This document shows, one piece after another, positions 52,101-61,325 of a DNA stretch of 64,000 bases. Source of the stretch: Candidatus Anammoximicrobium sp. (GTDB lineage Bacteria; Planctomycetota; Planctomycetia; Pirellulales; Pirellulaceae); assembly GCA_012515235.1 (NCBI GenBank), contig JAAYYU010000142.1, positions 1 through 64,000 on the forward strand, read 5' to 3'. Both the position numbers and the translations under genes were made by a program. The notes beneath the pieces are model-generated. The model saw nothing but the letters and a program-made list of their open reading frames with translations, had not been told where the DNA came from and searched no databases. How positions within the stretch are numbered: the stretch's first letter is position 1; each line of letters begins with the position of its first letter.

Positions 52101-54077
52101 CTACGGCGATTCGGCCGCCTTGGTCTCCAAACGCGGCAGGGTTTGCTTCAGACGCTGGAAGCCTTGCACGGTCACCTTGGTGCCGCCAACGTCGAGTGTT
52201 TCCAGGTTCTTCAGGCCGCTCAGACGCTCCAGGCCGGCGTCGGTGATGGCGGTCTGGCCGATCCAGAGTTCGCGGAGTTGCGACAGTGACGCCAGGTCCG
52301 CCAACCCGGCGTCCGTCATCCGGGTGCCCGTCAGGTCGAGGATCTCCAGTTCACGAAATCCGGCGATCGTCTTCAACGCGGCGTCGGTGACGCGGGTATG
52401 CTCGGCGATCAGATGAAGCAAATGCCGGGCCGGCCTCAGATGAGCCAGACCCGCGTCCCCCACGTCGGTATAAGCCACGTCGAGCCACTCCAGTTGCGTC
52501 AAGCTGGCGGCGTGCTGCAGGCCGTCGTCGGTGATTGCCGTCCGCCCAAGAGACAGGTTTCGCGTCTCTGGCGTCAAGGGCAGGCAAGCCAGATCGTTGT
52601 CGGTCACGTTCAGAAACTCCCGGTACTGCCGGTCCAGATCGGCCAGCGGCACCTCGCAAAGCTTCCCCAGCGTATGCGCCTCGTCGCGGCCCTGATAGAC
52701 GGCTTGCAGATAGTCCGCCAACAACCGCCGGTACCGGCCGCGGTCGTAGTCCATCAGAAACGCGCCCAGTCCGGCGGCCTGGCTGTACAGCAACCGGATG
52801 TCCTCGTGTTGCTGAAGCGCCTGGCGTCCCAGGGCGGCGAGTTGTTCCAGGGGCAAATAAAACCCCTGGTTCAATGTCCGATAGCGCGCGTATTGCAGTC
52901 GGTTCGCGTCGATGCCGCCAAGCGTCCAGTAGCCGTCTCGCTTTCGCAGGGATTCCATGTACAGCGCGACGCCCTCGACGATCCAGGCGTTGGCCCGCAA
53001 GGAGACGCCCGGCGGGACACGTCCCGTTTCGGAAAACAGCTGGTGGGTCACTTCATGAAAGCAGGTGTCGTCGCCGGGTTCGTCGGCAACATAGAAGTAG
53101 GCGGTCTTCGCCGTCTCCAGATAAATGCCTACCGAAAGTTCGATCTGCGGCTCCAACCGCTTGAGCTGGGCCAGGTACTTGTCGCGGTTGCGGAACAACA
53201 CGACGCGATGGCGATTGCTGCTGCGGTCCGCCGGGACCAGACCCTCAAACCGTCGCGCCAGGACGGACGCGCTGCTCCAGTACTCGAAGAACACCTGCCG
53301 CCAAACGTCATGCAGTCCCTCGAACTTCTCGGCCAACTGCCGGCCCGCGTCCGGGCTGTGATCGGTGGTGACGCGAAAATGCTCCGATTCGATCGTCCAG
53401 TGCCGACCGGCGTCGAAGCCCAACTCCGGATTGGCGACGATCATCTGGCGAGTCCGGATCAACGACCCCGGTTTCCGCCAGCGGCCATTGACCAGCCGAT
53501 AACCGAGCATTCCGCGAACCCGTTCGTGGTCCGGATCGGCGTACAGCACCTCGTGCAACAACTGAAACGCGCGGCTGGCGCGACCGGCGTCCAGTTCGCT
53601 GCGGGCCAGCCGGAACAACGCCTCCGCGTGCTCGCGGCGGTAGACGCTGAACTTGGCGTACCACTGCTGTACGATTTGGGGGGCATCGGCAGGCGGTTTG
53701 GCCGGTTCCGTTTCCGGCGGCGAGAAAAGGTACTGGCGCCGCGGGTCGCGCGAAATCACGGCTTGGCGAGTTGCCCTGGCCGCGTCGTCCAGGTTCAATG
53801 CGTCGCAGCGGTCGGCTAATCCGGACAGCCGCGCGGCGTAGGCCGCGTCCCATGCGTCGCGGCGCGTCCAGTAATCGTCGCTGCCCGTATCGGCCGCCCC
53901 AAGCGGGGCCATGCCCGCGGCGAATACCAGGACAAACGCCAGACTCAGCGCCCCACAGCAGGCCTGTACCGCGCCGCCTTGCTGGCGGACGGCGCGCCGA
54001 GCGGACTTGCCGCGAACGGAACGGCGCGGCGGCACGCGGAGGGATGAACGGAGGCTTAAGCGACTTGTCACGACCAT
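52101..54077 (-). CDS. Secreted HExxH metallopeptidase-like protein with leucine-rich repeats
   Basis: A 658-aa protein. After a basic N-terminus, a signal helix (LSLAFVLVFAAGMAPLG, about 44-60) exports it. Residues 341-345 are HEVTH within CFHEVTHQLFSE, and Glu368 in AWIVEGVALYMES fits the third ligand of a gluzincin; this matches DUF1570-type peptidases of planctomycetes. From about 515 to 645 there are five leucine-rich repeats of 24 residues (LTQLEWLDVAYTDVGDAGL, FRELEILDLTGTRMTDAGL, LSQLRELWIGQTAITDAGL). The LRRs could select targets. I chose the ATG before VVTSRLS; a TTG 36 bases up is possible. Gene is alone on its strand between the TPR and coiled-coil genes. Confidence 0.75.
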   Translation of the reverse strand: MVVTSRLSLRSSLRVPPRRSVRGKSARRAVRQQGGAVQACCGALSLAFVLVFAAGMAPLGAADTGSDDYWTRRDAWDAAYAARLSGLADRCDALNLDDAARATRQAVISRDPRRQYLFSPPETEPAKPPADAPQIVQQWYAKFSVYRREHAEALFRLARSELDAGRASRAFQLLHEVLYADPDHERVRGMLGYRLVNGRWRKPGSLIRTRQMIVANPELGFDAGRHWTIESEHFRVTTDHSPDAGRQLAEKFEGLHDVWRQVFFEYWSSASVLARRFEGLVPADRSSNRHRVVLFRNRDKYLAQLKRLEPQIELSVGIYLETAKTAYFYVADEPGDDTCFHEVTHQLFSETGRVPPGVSLRANAWIVEGVALYMESLRKRDGYWTLGGIDANRLQYARYRTLNQGFYLPLEQLAALGRQALQQHEDIRLLYSQAAGLGAFLMDYDRGRYRRLLADYLQAVYQGRDEAHTLGKLCEVPLADLDRQYREFLNVTDNDLACLPLTPETRNLSLGRTAITDDGLQHAASLTQLEWLDVAYTDVGDAGLAHLRPARHLLHLIAEHTRVTDAALKTIAGFRELEILDLTGTRMTDAGLADLASLSQLRELWIGQTAITDAGLERLSGLKNLETLDVGGTKVTVQGFQRLKQTLPRLETKAAESP

Positions 54078-54429
54078 CTCTTGGTTGCTGTCCGGGATCG
54101 AGGCCCGCCCCAAAACGCGTTCGGATCAGGGCCGGCCTGTTGCCGAGCGCCGTCTCCGAGGACTTTCTCTGGACGGCATCCGGCCGCTCGCCGTTTTGGG
54201 CCAGTCGCCGGAGCCGAGACCGGCAGGGCCGGGCAAGCCGATCACGTGCAATCGTCCTCGGCGGCTGACGGAACGGCGCAATCTGAAGCGGCTCCCTTCT
54301 TTCACTATGATACGTGACACCCGGAACGACGCCAAGAAGTCCTGATCCCGGCGCTGCCTTCGCGGCGCTGCCTTCGCGACGCTGCAACAACGCCTGAAAC
54401 ACTTGTTCGTATCTTCCCGGCGTCCCTCG
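54078..54429. other. Intergenic stretch with 14-bp tandem duplication
   Basis: About 350 bases between two minus-strand genes. GCGCTGCCTTCGCG occurs twice in a row at 54351-54364 and 54365-54378. Nothing else recognised; short frames here lack ribosome sites. Confidence 0.55.
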
Positions 54430-56325
54430 TCACGCTCCGGGGCGTCTGTGGAACCAGGCGGACAGTCCGCCGCCGGTCTTGGCCGCCTGTTGTTCGGCGC
54501 GGGCGGTCGCGGCTTCCTCCAGGACTTGGCGCACCTGCTGCGGCAAGGCGGCAATCGCATCGGTCACGGCGGCGGCCCGGCTCAGGGACTGCGTGAGGTG
54601 TTCGATGTCGGGGCGAGCCGCGGCAAAGTCGCGGATTGCGGCGACGGCGCCTTCCAAGGACTGGAAGGTTTGATCGAGTTGCACCAGCCGCTGGGTGACG
54701 GGGTCCAGGCCGTGAGCCAGAAAGCCTGCCAGCTGTTTGGTGGAATCCGCGAAGCCGGCGGCCGCCTGGTGCAGCGCCCGCTGTGACGGGAGCATTTCGC
54801 CGGTAAAAGACTGCTGCAGCGCCGCCGACGTGTTGGCCAAGCCGTTGACCGCCGAACGCAGCGTCTCTTGAGCCGCGTGCAGGTCCTCGCTCAGCCTCGC
54901 TTGCAGCCGCACCAAGCCGTGGACGACGCCTTCGCCCTCGGCCAGGAAGGCCGTGGACCGCTGCAGTTCGAGCGTGGCGGCGGTCAGTTTCCCGGTCGTG
55001 TCCTGATGCGCGTCGGCCGCCGGCACGAATTGATGCTGGACGGCGTCGGAGAACGTCGTGGCCGAATTCGCAAAGGCCGCGATTGCCTGGCCGGCTTCCG
55101 GCGCCAGCGAAGCGATCCGTTCGATCGATTCAAGCACCTCCTGGTGCAGGCCGTCGATCCGCTCCAGCAGGCCTTCGGCACGCCCGTTGAACTGCGAGAT
55201 CGCCGCCAGAAAGGCTTCGTGAGCCGGCAAGACCTGCTTCTGCAGCGAGCGGTTCAGGACCTTGAAGGCATTCGCGTGGGCGTTCACGGTGTCCTGCAGA
55301 TCGCCGCTGCTGACCCGCAACTGCAGCGTGCTCTCGTTGATTCGAGCCACGGATTCGGCCAGGGTTTCGATCGATGCGTGATGGGTCTTGGCGGCCTCTG
55401 CAAATCGCCCCTCGACGGCCGTACGGAACGCTTCTACCGCGCTGTCCATGCCCGTCATGGCCCGTTGCCCGACAGGGATCAGGGCATCCAGCGTGTCTGC
55501 GGCGTATTCGATGCCGGCCGTCAATTCTGCCAACTTTCCGGGCAACTCGCGCAGTTGGCTGTGGAAGCCCGCGTGCGTCTCTTGAAACTCGCGAGCCGCC
55601 AGCCGAATCGTCTCGATGCCCTCGCGCAACGAGCGGATATTTTCCTGCTCGTGGTCGGCGGCCTCGCTGACCGTCTTTGCCATTTTCTCCATGGCCTGGA
55701 TGGCCTTGACGGTCGCCGCCTGAGTATCCAGCCCCACGTTGCTCCAGATGGCCGCATCGAACCAGACGCGGGCCGCGTAGCGGACTCGCTCGACCTCGTT
55801 GCCCACGAAATGCAGCAGCCACTGGTTGATGAACGCCAACACGGCCCCGGTGCCAACGCCAGCCACCAGCGGCGCAACGGTCAACAGCAACTCGCCCAGA
55901 TTCTGCTCGCCCGTGTGCGAAAAGTCGATCAGCATGAACCCCAACACGGTGATGATCACGCCCAGCAGCGGCGCCATCACCCCGGCTCGCTGCAACAACA
56001 GGTAATGGGTGTTGCTGGCGATCTGCGTGTCGAGTTCCTTCAGCACGTCGTCGCGCGTATAGCTGCCCGGCGTTCTTGTCCTGCGTGGAAAGTTGACATC
56101 GACCCACTTGAGCCAAGGGATATCGCCGACGAAGGCCTCGATGTCGCGGCCGTCGCCGCCCTGTTCCAGATCTTCCAGCAGTTTGGACAACTCGCGACGG
56201 TGCCGCTTCATGCGGTACCAGAAACGTCCGCACAGGAACAACTGCATGGCGAAAAACGCCAAGCCGATGAAGACGACGTTCCAGTGATTGGCCCAAGGCA
56301 GTTGGGGGACCGTGATACCGAACAT
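54430..56325 (-). CDS. MotA/TolQ/ExbB-like membrane protein with long coiled-coil tail
   Basis: A 631-aa protein. Three hydrophobic segments occur: about 17-37 (VVFIGLAFFAMQLFL), 113-135 (GVMAPLLGVIITVLGFMLIDF) and 149-170 (VAPLVAGVGTGAVLAFIN), a spacing like proton-channel subunits. From about 200 to 600 the chain is helical and Ala/Glu/Gln-rich, predicted coiled coil, with MCP-like character (QAMEKMAKTVSEAADHEQENI). The layout recalls ZorA, but no ZorB, ZorC or ZorD neighbour exists and no D/P channel motif is evident. It could be a mechanosensor or scaffold. The ATG before FGITVPQLPW is chosen because it starts just before helix one. Confidence 0.65.
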   Translation of the reverse strand: MFGITVPQLPWANHWNVVFIGLAFFAMQLFLCGRFWYRMKRHRRELSKLLEDLEQGGDGRDIEAFVGDIPWLKWVDVNFPRRTRTPGSYTRDDVLKELDTQIASNTHYLLLQRAGVMAPLLGVIITVLGFMLIDFSHTGEQNLGELLLTVAPLVAGVGTGAVLAFINQWLLHFVGNEVERVRYAARVWFDAAIWSNVGLDTQAATVKAIQAMEKMAKTVSEAADHEQENIRSLREGIETIRLAAREFQETHAGFHSQLRELPGKLAELTAGIEYAADTLDALIPVGQRAMTGMDSAVEAFRTAVEGRFAEAAKTHHASIETLAESVARINESTLQLRVSSGDLQDTVNAHANAFKVLNRSLQKQVLPAHEAFLAAISQFNGRAEGLLERIDGLHQEVLESIERIASLAPEAGQAIAAFANSATTFSDAVQHQFVPAADAHQDTTGKLTAATLELQRSTAFLAEGEGVVHGLVRLQARLSEDLHAAQETLRSAVNGLANTSAALQQSFTGEMLPSQRALHQAAAGFADSTKQLAGFLAHGLDPVTQRLVQLDQTFQSLEGAVAAIRDFAAARPDIEHLTQSLSRAAAVTDAIAALPQQVRQVLEEAATARAEQQAAKTGGGLSAWFHRRPGA

Positions 56326-56640
56326 AGCCGAACCTGTTCCGGGGGGGAAAAGCGGCAGGCGGCCGCATTGCAAGTTCGCACCAGGGCGCACGTTGGCAAC
56401 TGGGAGCCACACTGTGTCGCGCCGCTGTCGGGCCGCTTTTTTATTCTACGCCACCAGTTCGCGACGGGCGGAATTTCCCGGCGGCGTGCCCCGGTGCGGT
56501 GTTCGGATTGTGCGGACTTTCGCGCGCATGACGATGACGGGCCCCTGGTTGACAAGCGCCCGTCCCGGAGTTTCACAAAGCCCGGCGTTGTCCAAAGCCA
56601 GAGCTTCTTTCCGGTGGAGAAGGCCTCAGCAGTCGCCCGC

Positions 56641-56919
56641 TCAGGCGGTCTTCGGCTGTTTCGCCTTCTTGATCAAGTGCTGCAGGCGGGACTTGGTGCG
56701 CGAGGCCTTGTTGGCATGGATCACACGGTGCGCCCCGGCTTGGTCCAGCTTTTTCGCAGCTTCTCGGAACTCAGTCTCTGCCTTCGGGATATCGCCCGCG
56801 GCGACCGCTTCACGGACTTTTCGGACCTGTGTTTTCACCGAAGACTTGACAGTCCGGTTTCGCGAACGGTTGGCGATATTCTGGCGAAGTCGCTTTTTGG
56901 CGCTCTTGGTGGTAGGCAT
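56641..56919 (-). CDS. rpsT: 30S ribosomal protein S20
   Basis: A 92-aa basic helical protein: MPTTKSAKKRLRQNIANR, then SVKTQVRKVREA and the conserved IHANKASRTKSRLQ. It binds 16S rRNA helix 44 and the 5' domain early in assembly. GGGAG stands upstream at somewhat long spacing. The TPR gene lies 60 bases upstream on the same strand. Confidence 0.95.
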   Translation of the reverse strand: MPTTKSAKKRLRQNIANRSRNRTVKSSVKTQVRKVREAVAAGDIPKAETEFREAAKKLDQAGAHRVIHANKASRTKSRLQHLIKKAKQPKTA

Positions 56920-56979
56920 ACGTTAGCTTTTTCTCCCTCACAGACGTTTCATGGCGGCATGGAAATCCGGTCGATCGAG

Positions 56980-58095
56980 TCAAGAAGTGTCGCTGATTTC
57001 CCCCAGTTTGTCCAGACGGGTCCGCACATCTCGGTAATCGGGGGCCATTTTTGCCAGTTCGGTGAAGTAGCCGCGGGCCGTGTCGTTCAAAGTCATCGCC
57101 GCAGCCAGCACGCCAGCTCGATACAGCGCCCGTTTGCGACAATCCAACTGGCCCTCGTCCCCGGCCGCCATCTGGGCCGCTTGACGGTAGCACTGCAGCG
57201 CCTTGGGGAACTGCTGGTGCCGTTGCAGGATCTCGCCGATCTCCAGCGAAGCAGCCGCGCGCAGGTCGGGGAATTCGAGCCCGGCCTGCAGCGGTTCAAT
57301 GGCCTCCCGATAACTGCCAATCTGCTGTAAGCGCAATCCCAGCTGGAACTTCAGTCGCTTATCGTCCGGGCAGCGATGACAGCGGTTGCGAAACACGTCC
57401 AACTCCAGGCGGTAGGACTCTTGGCGAAGACGCTCCACTTCGTCCCGCGACTCCTTAGTCCTCTCCGTGGCGGCCCGCTCTTCCGCCAACTTGACCTGTT
57501 CTTTGGCCCGCAACATGTTGACGTCTTCCAGCCGTTCCAGGATTCGCACGTCGCGGGACACCTCTCTGGCTCGCATGAGGACGCGTTGGGCGTCGTACGT
57601 ACGTCGTTCGGCCAGATGCAATTCCGCCAGTTCGAGATAATTGCTTTCCTCGTGCGGCCGGTTCGCGATTTCTTGTTCCAATTGCTGGCGCCGCGTCAGC
57701 ACCAGCGTTCGCAGAGGCCTCGGCGCCTCGGCCATCGATGGCGATTCCAGTTGAGCCGGAGCGCTGACGTTCTCCGGAGGCACACCATCGTTGGCGGGAG
57801 TCGATCTGCTGTCTTCGGTACTGTCGTCGGCGTCTTCCCGATCCGTTTGCCGGGTCTTCTTGAGCGTCAAAGCGGCGATCATACGGGCTGGCTCGGCGCT
57901 GAACGGATCTAACTCCTCCAGCTGACGCCAGCACGCGATGGCCTCGTCAAACCGTCCGGCGCGGGCCAGCGATTGGGCCATCTGCCGAGTCTCCGCCAAA
58001 TCCTGCGCGCTTGGGTCGATGACCTGACGCTCTGGCCGATCAGGTTTCTCTGGCGGGGCGGGTACCGGGCTGTTGTCTTGCGGCCTTCCTTCCAT
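56980..58095 (-). CDS. TPR domain protein
   Basis: A 371-aa soluble protein. An N-terminal Pro-rich segment is followed by a TPR-like pair (about 35-75: AGRFDEAIACWRQLEELDP), a charged linker, and TPR-type helices (ANRPHEESNYLELAELHLAERRTYDAQRVLMRA; QLGLRLQQIGSYREAIEPLQAGL; LQRHQQFPKALQCYRQAAQMA). A central Arg/Glu stretch (about 195-235) looks like a coiled coil. Proteins of this kind mediate complex assembly; no specific partner is shown. ATG 58095 is preferred over a TTG 36 bases upstream. It diverges from the heme gene, with start codons 74 bases apart. Confidence 0.75.
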   Translation of the reverse strand: MEGRPQDNSPVPAPPEKPDRPERQVIDPSAQDLAETRQMAQSLARAGRFDEAIACWRQLEELDPFSAEPARMIAALTLKKTRQTDREDADDSTEDSRSTPANDGVPPENVSAPAQLESPSMAEAPRPLRTLVLTRRQQLEQEIANRPHEESNYLELAELHLAERRTYDAQRVLMRAREVSRDVRILERLEDVNMLRAKEQVKLAEERAATERTKESRDEVERLRQESYRLELDVFRNRCHRCPDDKRLKFQLGLRLQQIGSYREAIEPLQAGLEFPDLRAAASLEIGEILQRHQQFPKALQCYRQAAQMAAGDEGQLDCRKRALYRAGVLAAAMTLNDTARGYFTELAKMAPDYRDVRTRLDKLGEISDTS

Positions 58096-58169
58096 GCCGG
58101 GATTGTAACTGCTCACCCCCTTGCTCGCCAAGCCTTGCAGAATTGCCCCATTACGAGTTCAATCAAGGC

Positions 58170-59735
58170 ATGGATGCATTCATGACACAGACTGCAGGCC
58201 GTGTTTTCTTTGTCGGCGCCGGGCCCGGCGATCCGAAGTTGCTCACGCTGCGCGGCTTGGAATGCCTGCGGCGGGCCGATGTTGTTATTTACGACGGCTT
58301 GGTCAACGCGCAGATTCTCAGGCATGCCAAGCCGGACGCCCAGTTGGTTTGCCTGGGCAACCGCGGCGGTGCACGGCACTGCACGCAAAGCCAAGTGAAT
58401 CAGCGGATGGTAGAGTATGCCCGGCAGGGCAAGGTCGTCGTGCGGCTCAAGGGCGGCGATCCGGCCGTCTTTGCACGAATGGCGGAGGAAACAGAGTCGT
58501 TATCCCGGCAGGGAATCCCGTTTGAGGTGGTCCCCGGCATCACCACCGCTTTGGCAGCCGCCAGCTATGCCGGGATTCCGATTACCCACCGGGATTATGC
58601 GTCCGCGGTAGCTCTGGTCACAGGCCAGGAGGAGTCGAACAAAACGGATTCGACGTTGGATTTTGAGGCTTTGGCTCGGTTTCCAGGCACCTTGGTCTTC
58701 TACATGGGCGTCAACACGGCGGAGGTCTGGACCGGCTCGCTGATCCGCGCGGGAAAGCCGCCGGAGACCCCGGCAGCGATCGTGCAGCGCTGTAGTTTTC
58801 CTGATCAGATCTGCATTCATTGCCGTCTGGACGAAGTGGCTTCGAGACTGAACTCCCCGGTCAAGATCCAGCCGCCTGCCATTGTCGTCGTGGGGCCGGT
58901 GGCCGGATTGCCTGCCACGCTGTCTTGGTCCGACAATCGCCCGCTGTTCGGCCAGCGTGTCATGGTCACTCGGCCCGCTGAACAGATCGGGACCGTCGCG
59001 GATCAACTGTCCGAACTGGGGGCTGAGGTCATCGTTCAGCCGGCAATTCGCATTTCGGACCCGCCGGACTGGCAGCCCGTGGACGACGCTCTGGAACGTC
59101 TGGACAAGTACGACTGGCTGGTCTTCTCCAGCGTGAACGGCGTCCGCTACTTGCTCCGCCGGCTGATGGCGAGCCAAGCGGATTTGCGCCGTTTGGGCGG
59201 TGTCCGCCTGGCGGCCATCGGTCCCGGAACCGCCGACGCCTTGGCGGAGTTCCATCTCAAGGCGGATGTGGTGCCCCAGGAGTATCGTGCGGAATCCCTC
59301 GCTTCGGATCTGACGACCGAGGCCCGGGGCAAACGGTTCTTGTTGGCGCGCGCAAGCCGGGGTCGGGAGGTGCTGGCCCAGCAACTCCGCTCGGCGGGAG
59401 GTCTGGTCGATCAGGTCGTGGTTTACTCCAGCAGCGACCCCGCTTCGCCCGATGAAGAGGTGAAAAAGCGGCTGGCAAGCGGCCGCATCGACTGGGTTTT
59501 GGTCACCAGTTCGGCCATCGCCCGATCCTTGGTCACGATGTTCGGTCCCGATCTTCGAAAGGCGAGTCTGGCCAGCATCAGCCCGATCACCTCGGCCACG
59601 CTGCGGGAACTGGGCCACGAACCGGCGGTCGAAGCCCAAAGCTACACCATGACCGGGGTGATCGAGGCAGTGTTGCGGGCGGCTGTCGTTCGCCCCGAAG
59701 CCAGCGCGATTGCACCCAAGCATCGGGGGGAATAG
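58170..59735 (+). CDS. Uroporphyrinogen-III C-methyltransferase / uroporphyrinogen-III synthase fusion
   Basis: A 521-aa bifunctional enzyme of tetrapyrrole synthesis. Residues about 10-250 are the SUMT (CobA) methylase: VGAGPGDPKLLTLRG, VVIYDGLVN, VRLKGGDP and PGITTALAAASYAGIP; it makes precorrin-2 from uro-III for siroheme or cobalamin. Residues about 270-515 are HemD, closing hydroxymethylbilane to uro-III: RVMVTRPAEQIGTVADQL, DWLVFSSVNGV, ARASRGREVL and LVTSSAIARSL. Fusion of the two is known in several phyla. The start at MDAFMTQ is tentative; a Met four codons on or a TTG upstream could also serve. No other heme gene is adjacent. Confidence 0.92.
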   Translation: MDAFMTQTAGRVFFVGAGPGDPKLLTLRGLECLRRADVVIYDGLVNAQILRHAKPDAQLVCLGNRGGARHCTQSQVNQRMVEYARQGKVVVRLKGGDPAVFARMAEETESLSRQGIPFEVVPGITTALAAASYAGIPITHRDYASAVALVTGQEESNKTDSTLDFEALARFPGTLVFYMGVNTAEVWTGSLIRAGKPPETPAAIVQRCSFPDQICIHCRLDEVASRLNSPVKIQPPAIVVVGPVAGLPATLSWSDNRPLFGQRVMVTRPAEQIGTVADQLSELGAEVIVQPAIRISDPPDWQPVDDALERLDKYDWLVFSSVNGVRYLLRRLMASQADLRRLGGVRLAAIGPGTADALAEFHLKADVVPQEYRAESLASDLTTEARGKRFLLARASRGREVLAQQLRSAGGLVDQVVVYSSSDPASPDEEVKKRLASGRIDWVLVTSSAIARSLVTMFGPDLRKASLASISPITSATLRELGHEPAVEAQSYTMTGVIEAVLRAAVVRPEASAIAPKHRGE

Positions 59736-59833
59736 ATGGTTTCGAGCACTCTTTGCCACTTGCCTGTTGAAGGCCGTGTGGGTACACTTTGCCCTTTACC
59801 GCGCGAATACCATTACGGTTAGGATCAGAAGTC

Positions 59834-60091
59834 ATGAAAGAAGGCATTCACCCCAAGTACCAAGAAACCCTCGTAACGTGCGGCTGCGGCAACAAATTCA
59901 AAACGCGCAGCACCAAAAAAGAGTTGCGGGTCGATATCTGCAATGCCTGCCATCCCTTTTTCACCGGCAAGCTGAAGTACGTGGACACCGCAGGCCGCAT
60001 CGAGAAGTTTCAGACGAAGTTTGCGGCCGGCGAGTATGCCAGCCTGAAGCGGCCCGCCAAAAAAGCGGCCAAGCCGACGCCGGCCACCTAG
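59834..60091 (+). CDS. rpmE: 50S ribosomal protein L31
   Basis: An 85-aa protein. It starts [20 protein letters not shown] and has [24 protein letters not shown]; the CxC and CxxC pairs mark the zinc-binding form. A basic Lys-rich tail ([14 protein letters not shown]) extends it a little beyond the usual 70-80 residues. AGGA precedes the ATG. A textbook terminator follows at 60115-60150. Confidence 0.95.
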   Translation: MKEGIHPKYQETLVTCGCGNKFKTRSTKKELRVDICNACHPFFTGKLKYVDTAGRIEKFQTKFAAGEYASLKRPAKKAAKPTPAT

Positions 60092-60114
60092 CCACATTAA
60101 GTCTCCATTTCACG

Positions 60115-60150
60115 ACACGTTGCGGTCTCTGGCCGACAACGTGTTTTTTT
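60115..60150 (+). terminator. Intrinsic terminator downstream of rpmE
   Basis: ACACGTTG (60115-60122) pairs perfectly with CAACGTGT (60137-60144); inside, CGG pairs with CCG. A run of seven T (60144-60150) follows directly. It sits 24 bases past the rpmE stop and separates rpmE from prfA. Confidence 0.88.
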
Positions 60151-60178
60151 GCGCTTTCGATCCCCATGCGGCCCGCAG

Positions 60179-60214
60179 CCAAGTCCAACCCCGTTTCCAA
60201 GTCCAACCCCGTTT
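60179..60214. repeat. 18-bp tandem duplication upstream of prfA
   Basis: CCAAGTCCAACCCCGTTT at 60179-60196 is repeated exactly at 60197-60214. It lies 33 bases before the prfA start codon and may fall in the mRNA leader. Confidence 0.9.
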
Positions 60215-60247
60215 AACGGCAGCCTCTGCAGACGTCGGCGTCCACCT

Positions 60248-61321
60248 ATGCGCAAGATGCTCGAAGAAAAGCTCGCCCGGTTCGAAGAACTGGAGCGGAA
60301 GATGTCCGATCCGCAAATCCAGGCGGATTCCAGCCGCATGGCGGCAGCTGCACGCGAACACGGTTCGTTGACCAAGCTGGCGATGAAGTACCGCCGCTTC
60401 AAGAATGTCTGCGACGAGATTGCCGAGTGGACGGTAATGCTGGACAGCGACGATCCGGAAGAACGAGAGCTGGCCGAGGCGGAATTGCCCGCCTTGAGGG
60501 AACGCCGGGAGGAGGTTTGGGACGAACTGCTGGAGTTGACCATCGGCGGCGAAGACGCCAACCGCACTCGCTGCGTGATGGAAATTCGCGCCGGAACCGG
60601 CGGCGAAGAAGCGGCCCTATTCGCGCGTGATCTGTACGAGATGTACTGCAAGTTTGCGGAATTGAAGGGCTGGAAAGTCGACACCATGGAAGCCAGCCCG
60701 ACAGACTTGGGTGGCTTCAAAGAGATCCAGCTGGAGTTCGACGGCGAGGGCGTGTACCGGGAACTGCAGTACGAGAGCGGCGGACACCGCGTGCAGCGAG
60801 TGCCGGAGACCGAAGCCAAAGGCCGCATTCACACCTCCGCGGCCACGGTGGCCGTGCTGCCGGAGCCCGAAGACGTCGAAATCGACCTCAAACCGGACGA
60901 TTACCGCAAGGATATTTTTCACGCCAGCGGACCCGGCGGCCAGCACGTGAACAAGACCGCGTCGGCCATCCGCCTGACCCATTACGAAACCGGGATCGTC
61001 GTGTCGATGCAGGACGAGAAAAGCCAGCACAAAAATCTGGCCAAGGCGATCCGCGTGCTGAAAACCCGGTTGTACGAAAACAAGCGGCAGCAGGAGCACG
61101 AAAAGCGGGCCGAAGTCCGCCGCACGCTGGTCGGGTCGGGCGACCGCAGCCAACGCATCCGGACCTACAACTTTCCCGAAAACCGCGTCACCGACCACCG
61201 CATCAACCTCACGCTGTACAAACTCGATCAGATCCTGGGAGGGAACCTGCAGCCCATCATCGACCAGCTGATCGAGTACGACCGCCGCGAGATGCGGAGC
61301 ACGATGGGCGCCTTGGATTAG
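60248..61321 (+). CDS. prfA: Peptide chain release factor 1
   Basis: A 357-aa factor that releases peptides at UAA and UAG. The catalytic GGQ is in [17 protein letters not shown]. The codon-recognition tripeptide reads PET in [16 protein letters not shown], within the PxT pattern of RF1. The N-terminal helical domain ([16 protein letters not shown]) is complete. An upstream in-frame stretch covers the 18-bp repeat and is unlikely to be coding. prmC, whose product methylates the GGQ glutamine, begins four bases after the stop. Confidence 0.96.
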   Translation: MRKMLEEKLARFEELERKMSDPQIQADSSRMAAAAREHGSLTKLAMKYRRFKNVCDEIAEWTVMLDSDDPEERELAEAELPALRERREEVWDELLELTIGGEDANRTRCVMEIRAGTGGEEAALFARDLYEMYCKFAELKGWKVDTMEASPTDLGGFKEIQLEFDGEGVYRELQYESGGHRVQRVPETEAKGRIHTSAATVAVLPEPEDVEIDLKPDDYRKDIFHASGPGGQHVNKTASAIRLTHYETGIVVSMQDEKSQHKNLAKAIRVLKTRLYENKRQQEHEKRAEVRRTLVGSGDRSQRIRTYNFPENRVTDHRINLTLYKLDQILGGNLQPIIDQLIEYDRREMRSTMGALD

Positions 61322-61325
61322 CATC

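Noticed and set aside
54430-56325. Zorya defence system component ZorA
   Set aside because: No ZorB, ZorC, ZorD or ZorE neighbour; rpsT and ordinary genes flank it, so only the general architecture is shared.
60248-61321. PET instead of PAT/PVT in the RF1 recognition motif as a sign of a changed genetic code
   Set aside because: The PxT pattern is kept and variation at the middle residue is normal; it does not bear on UGA reading.
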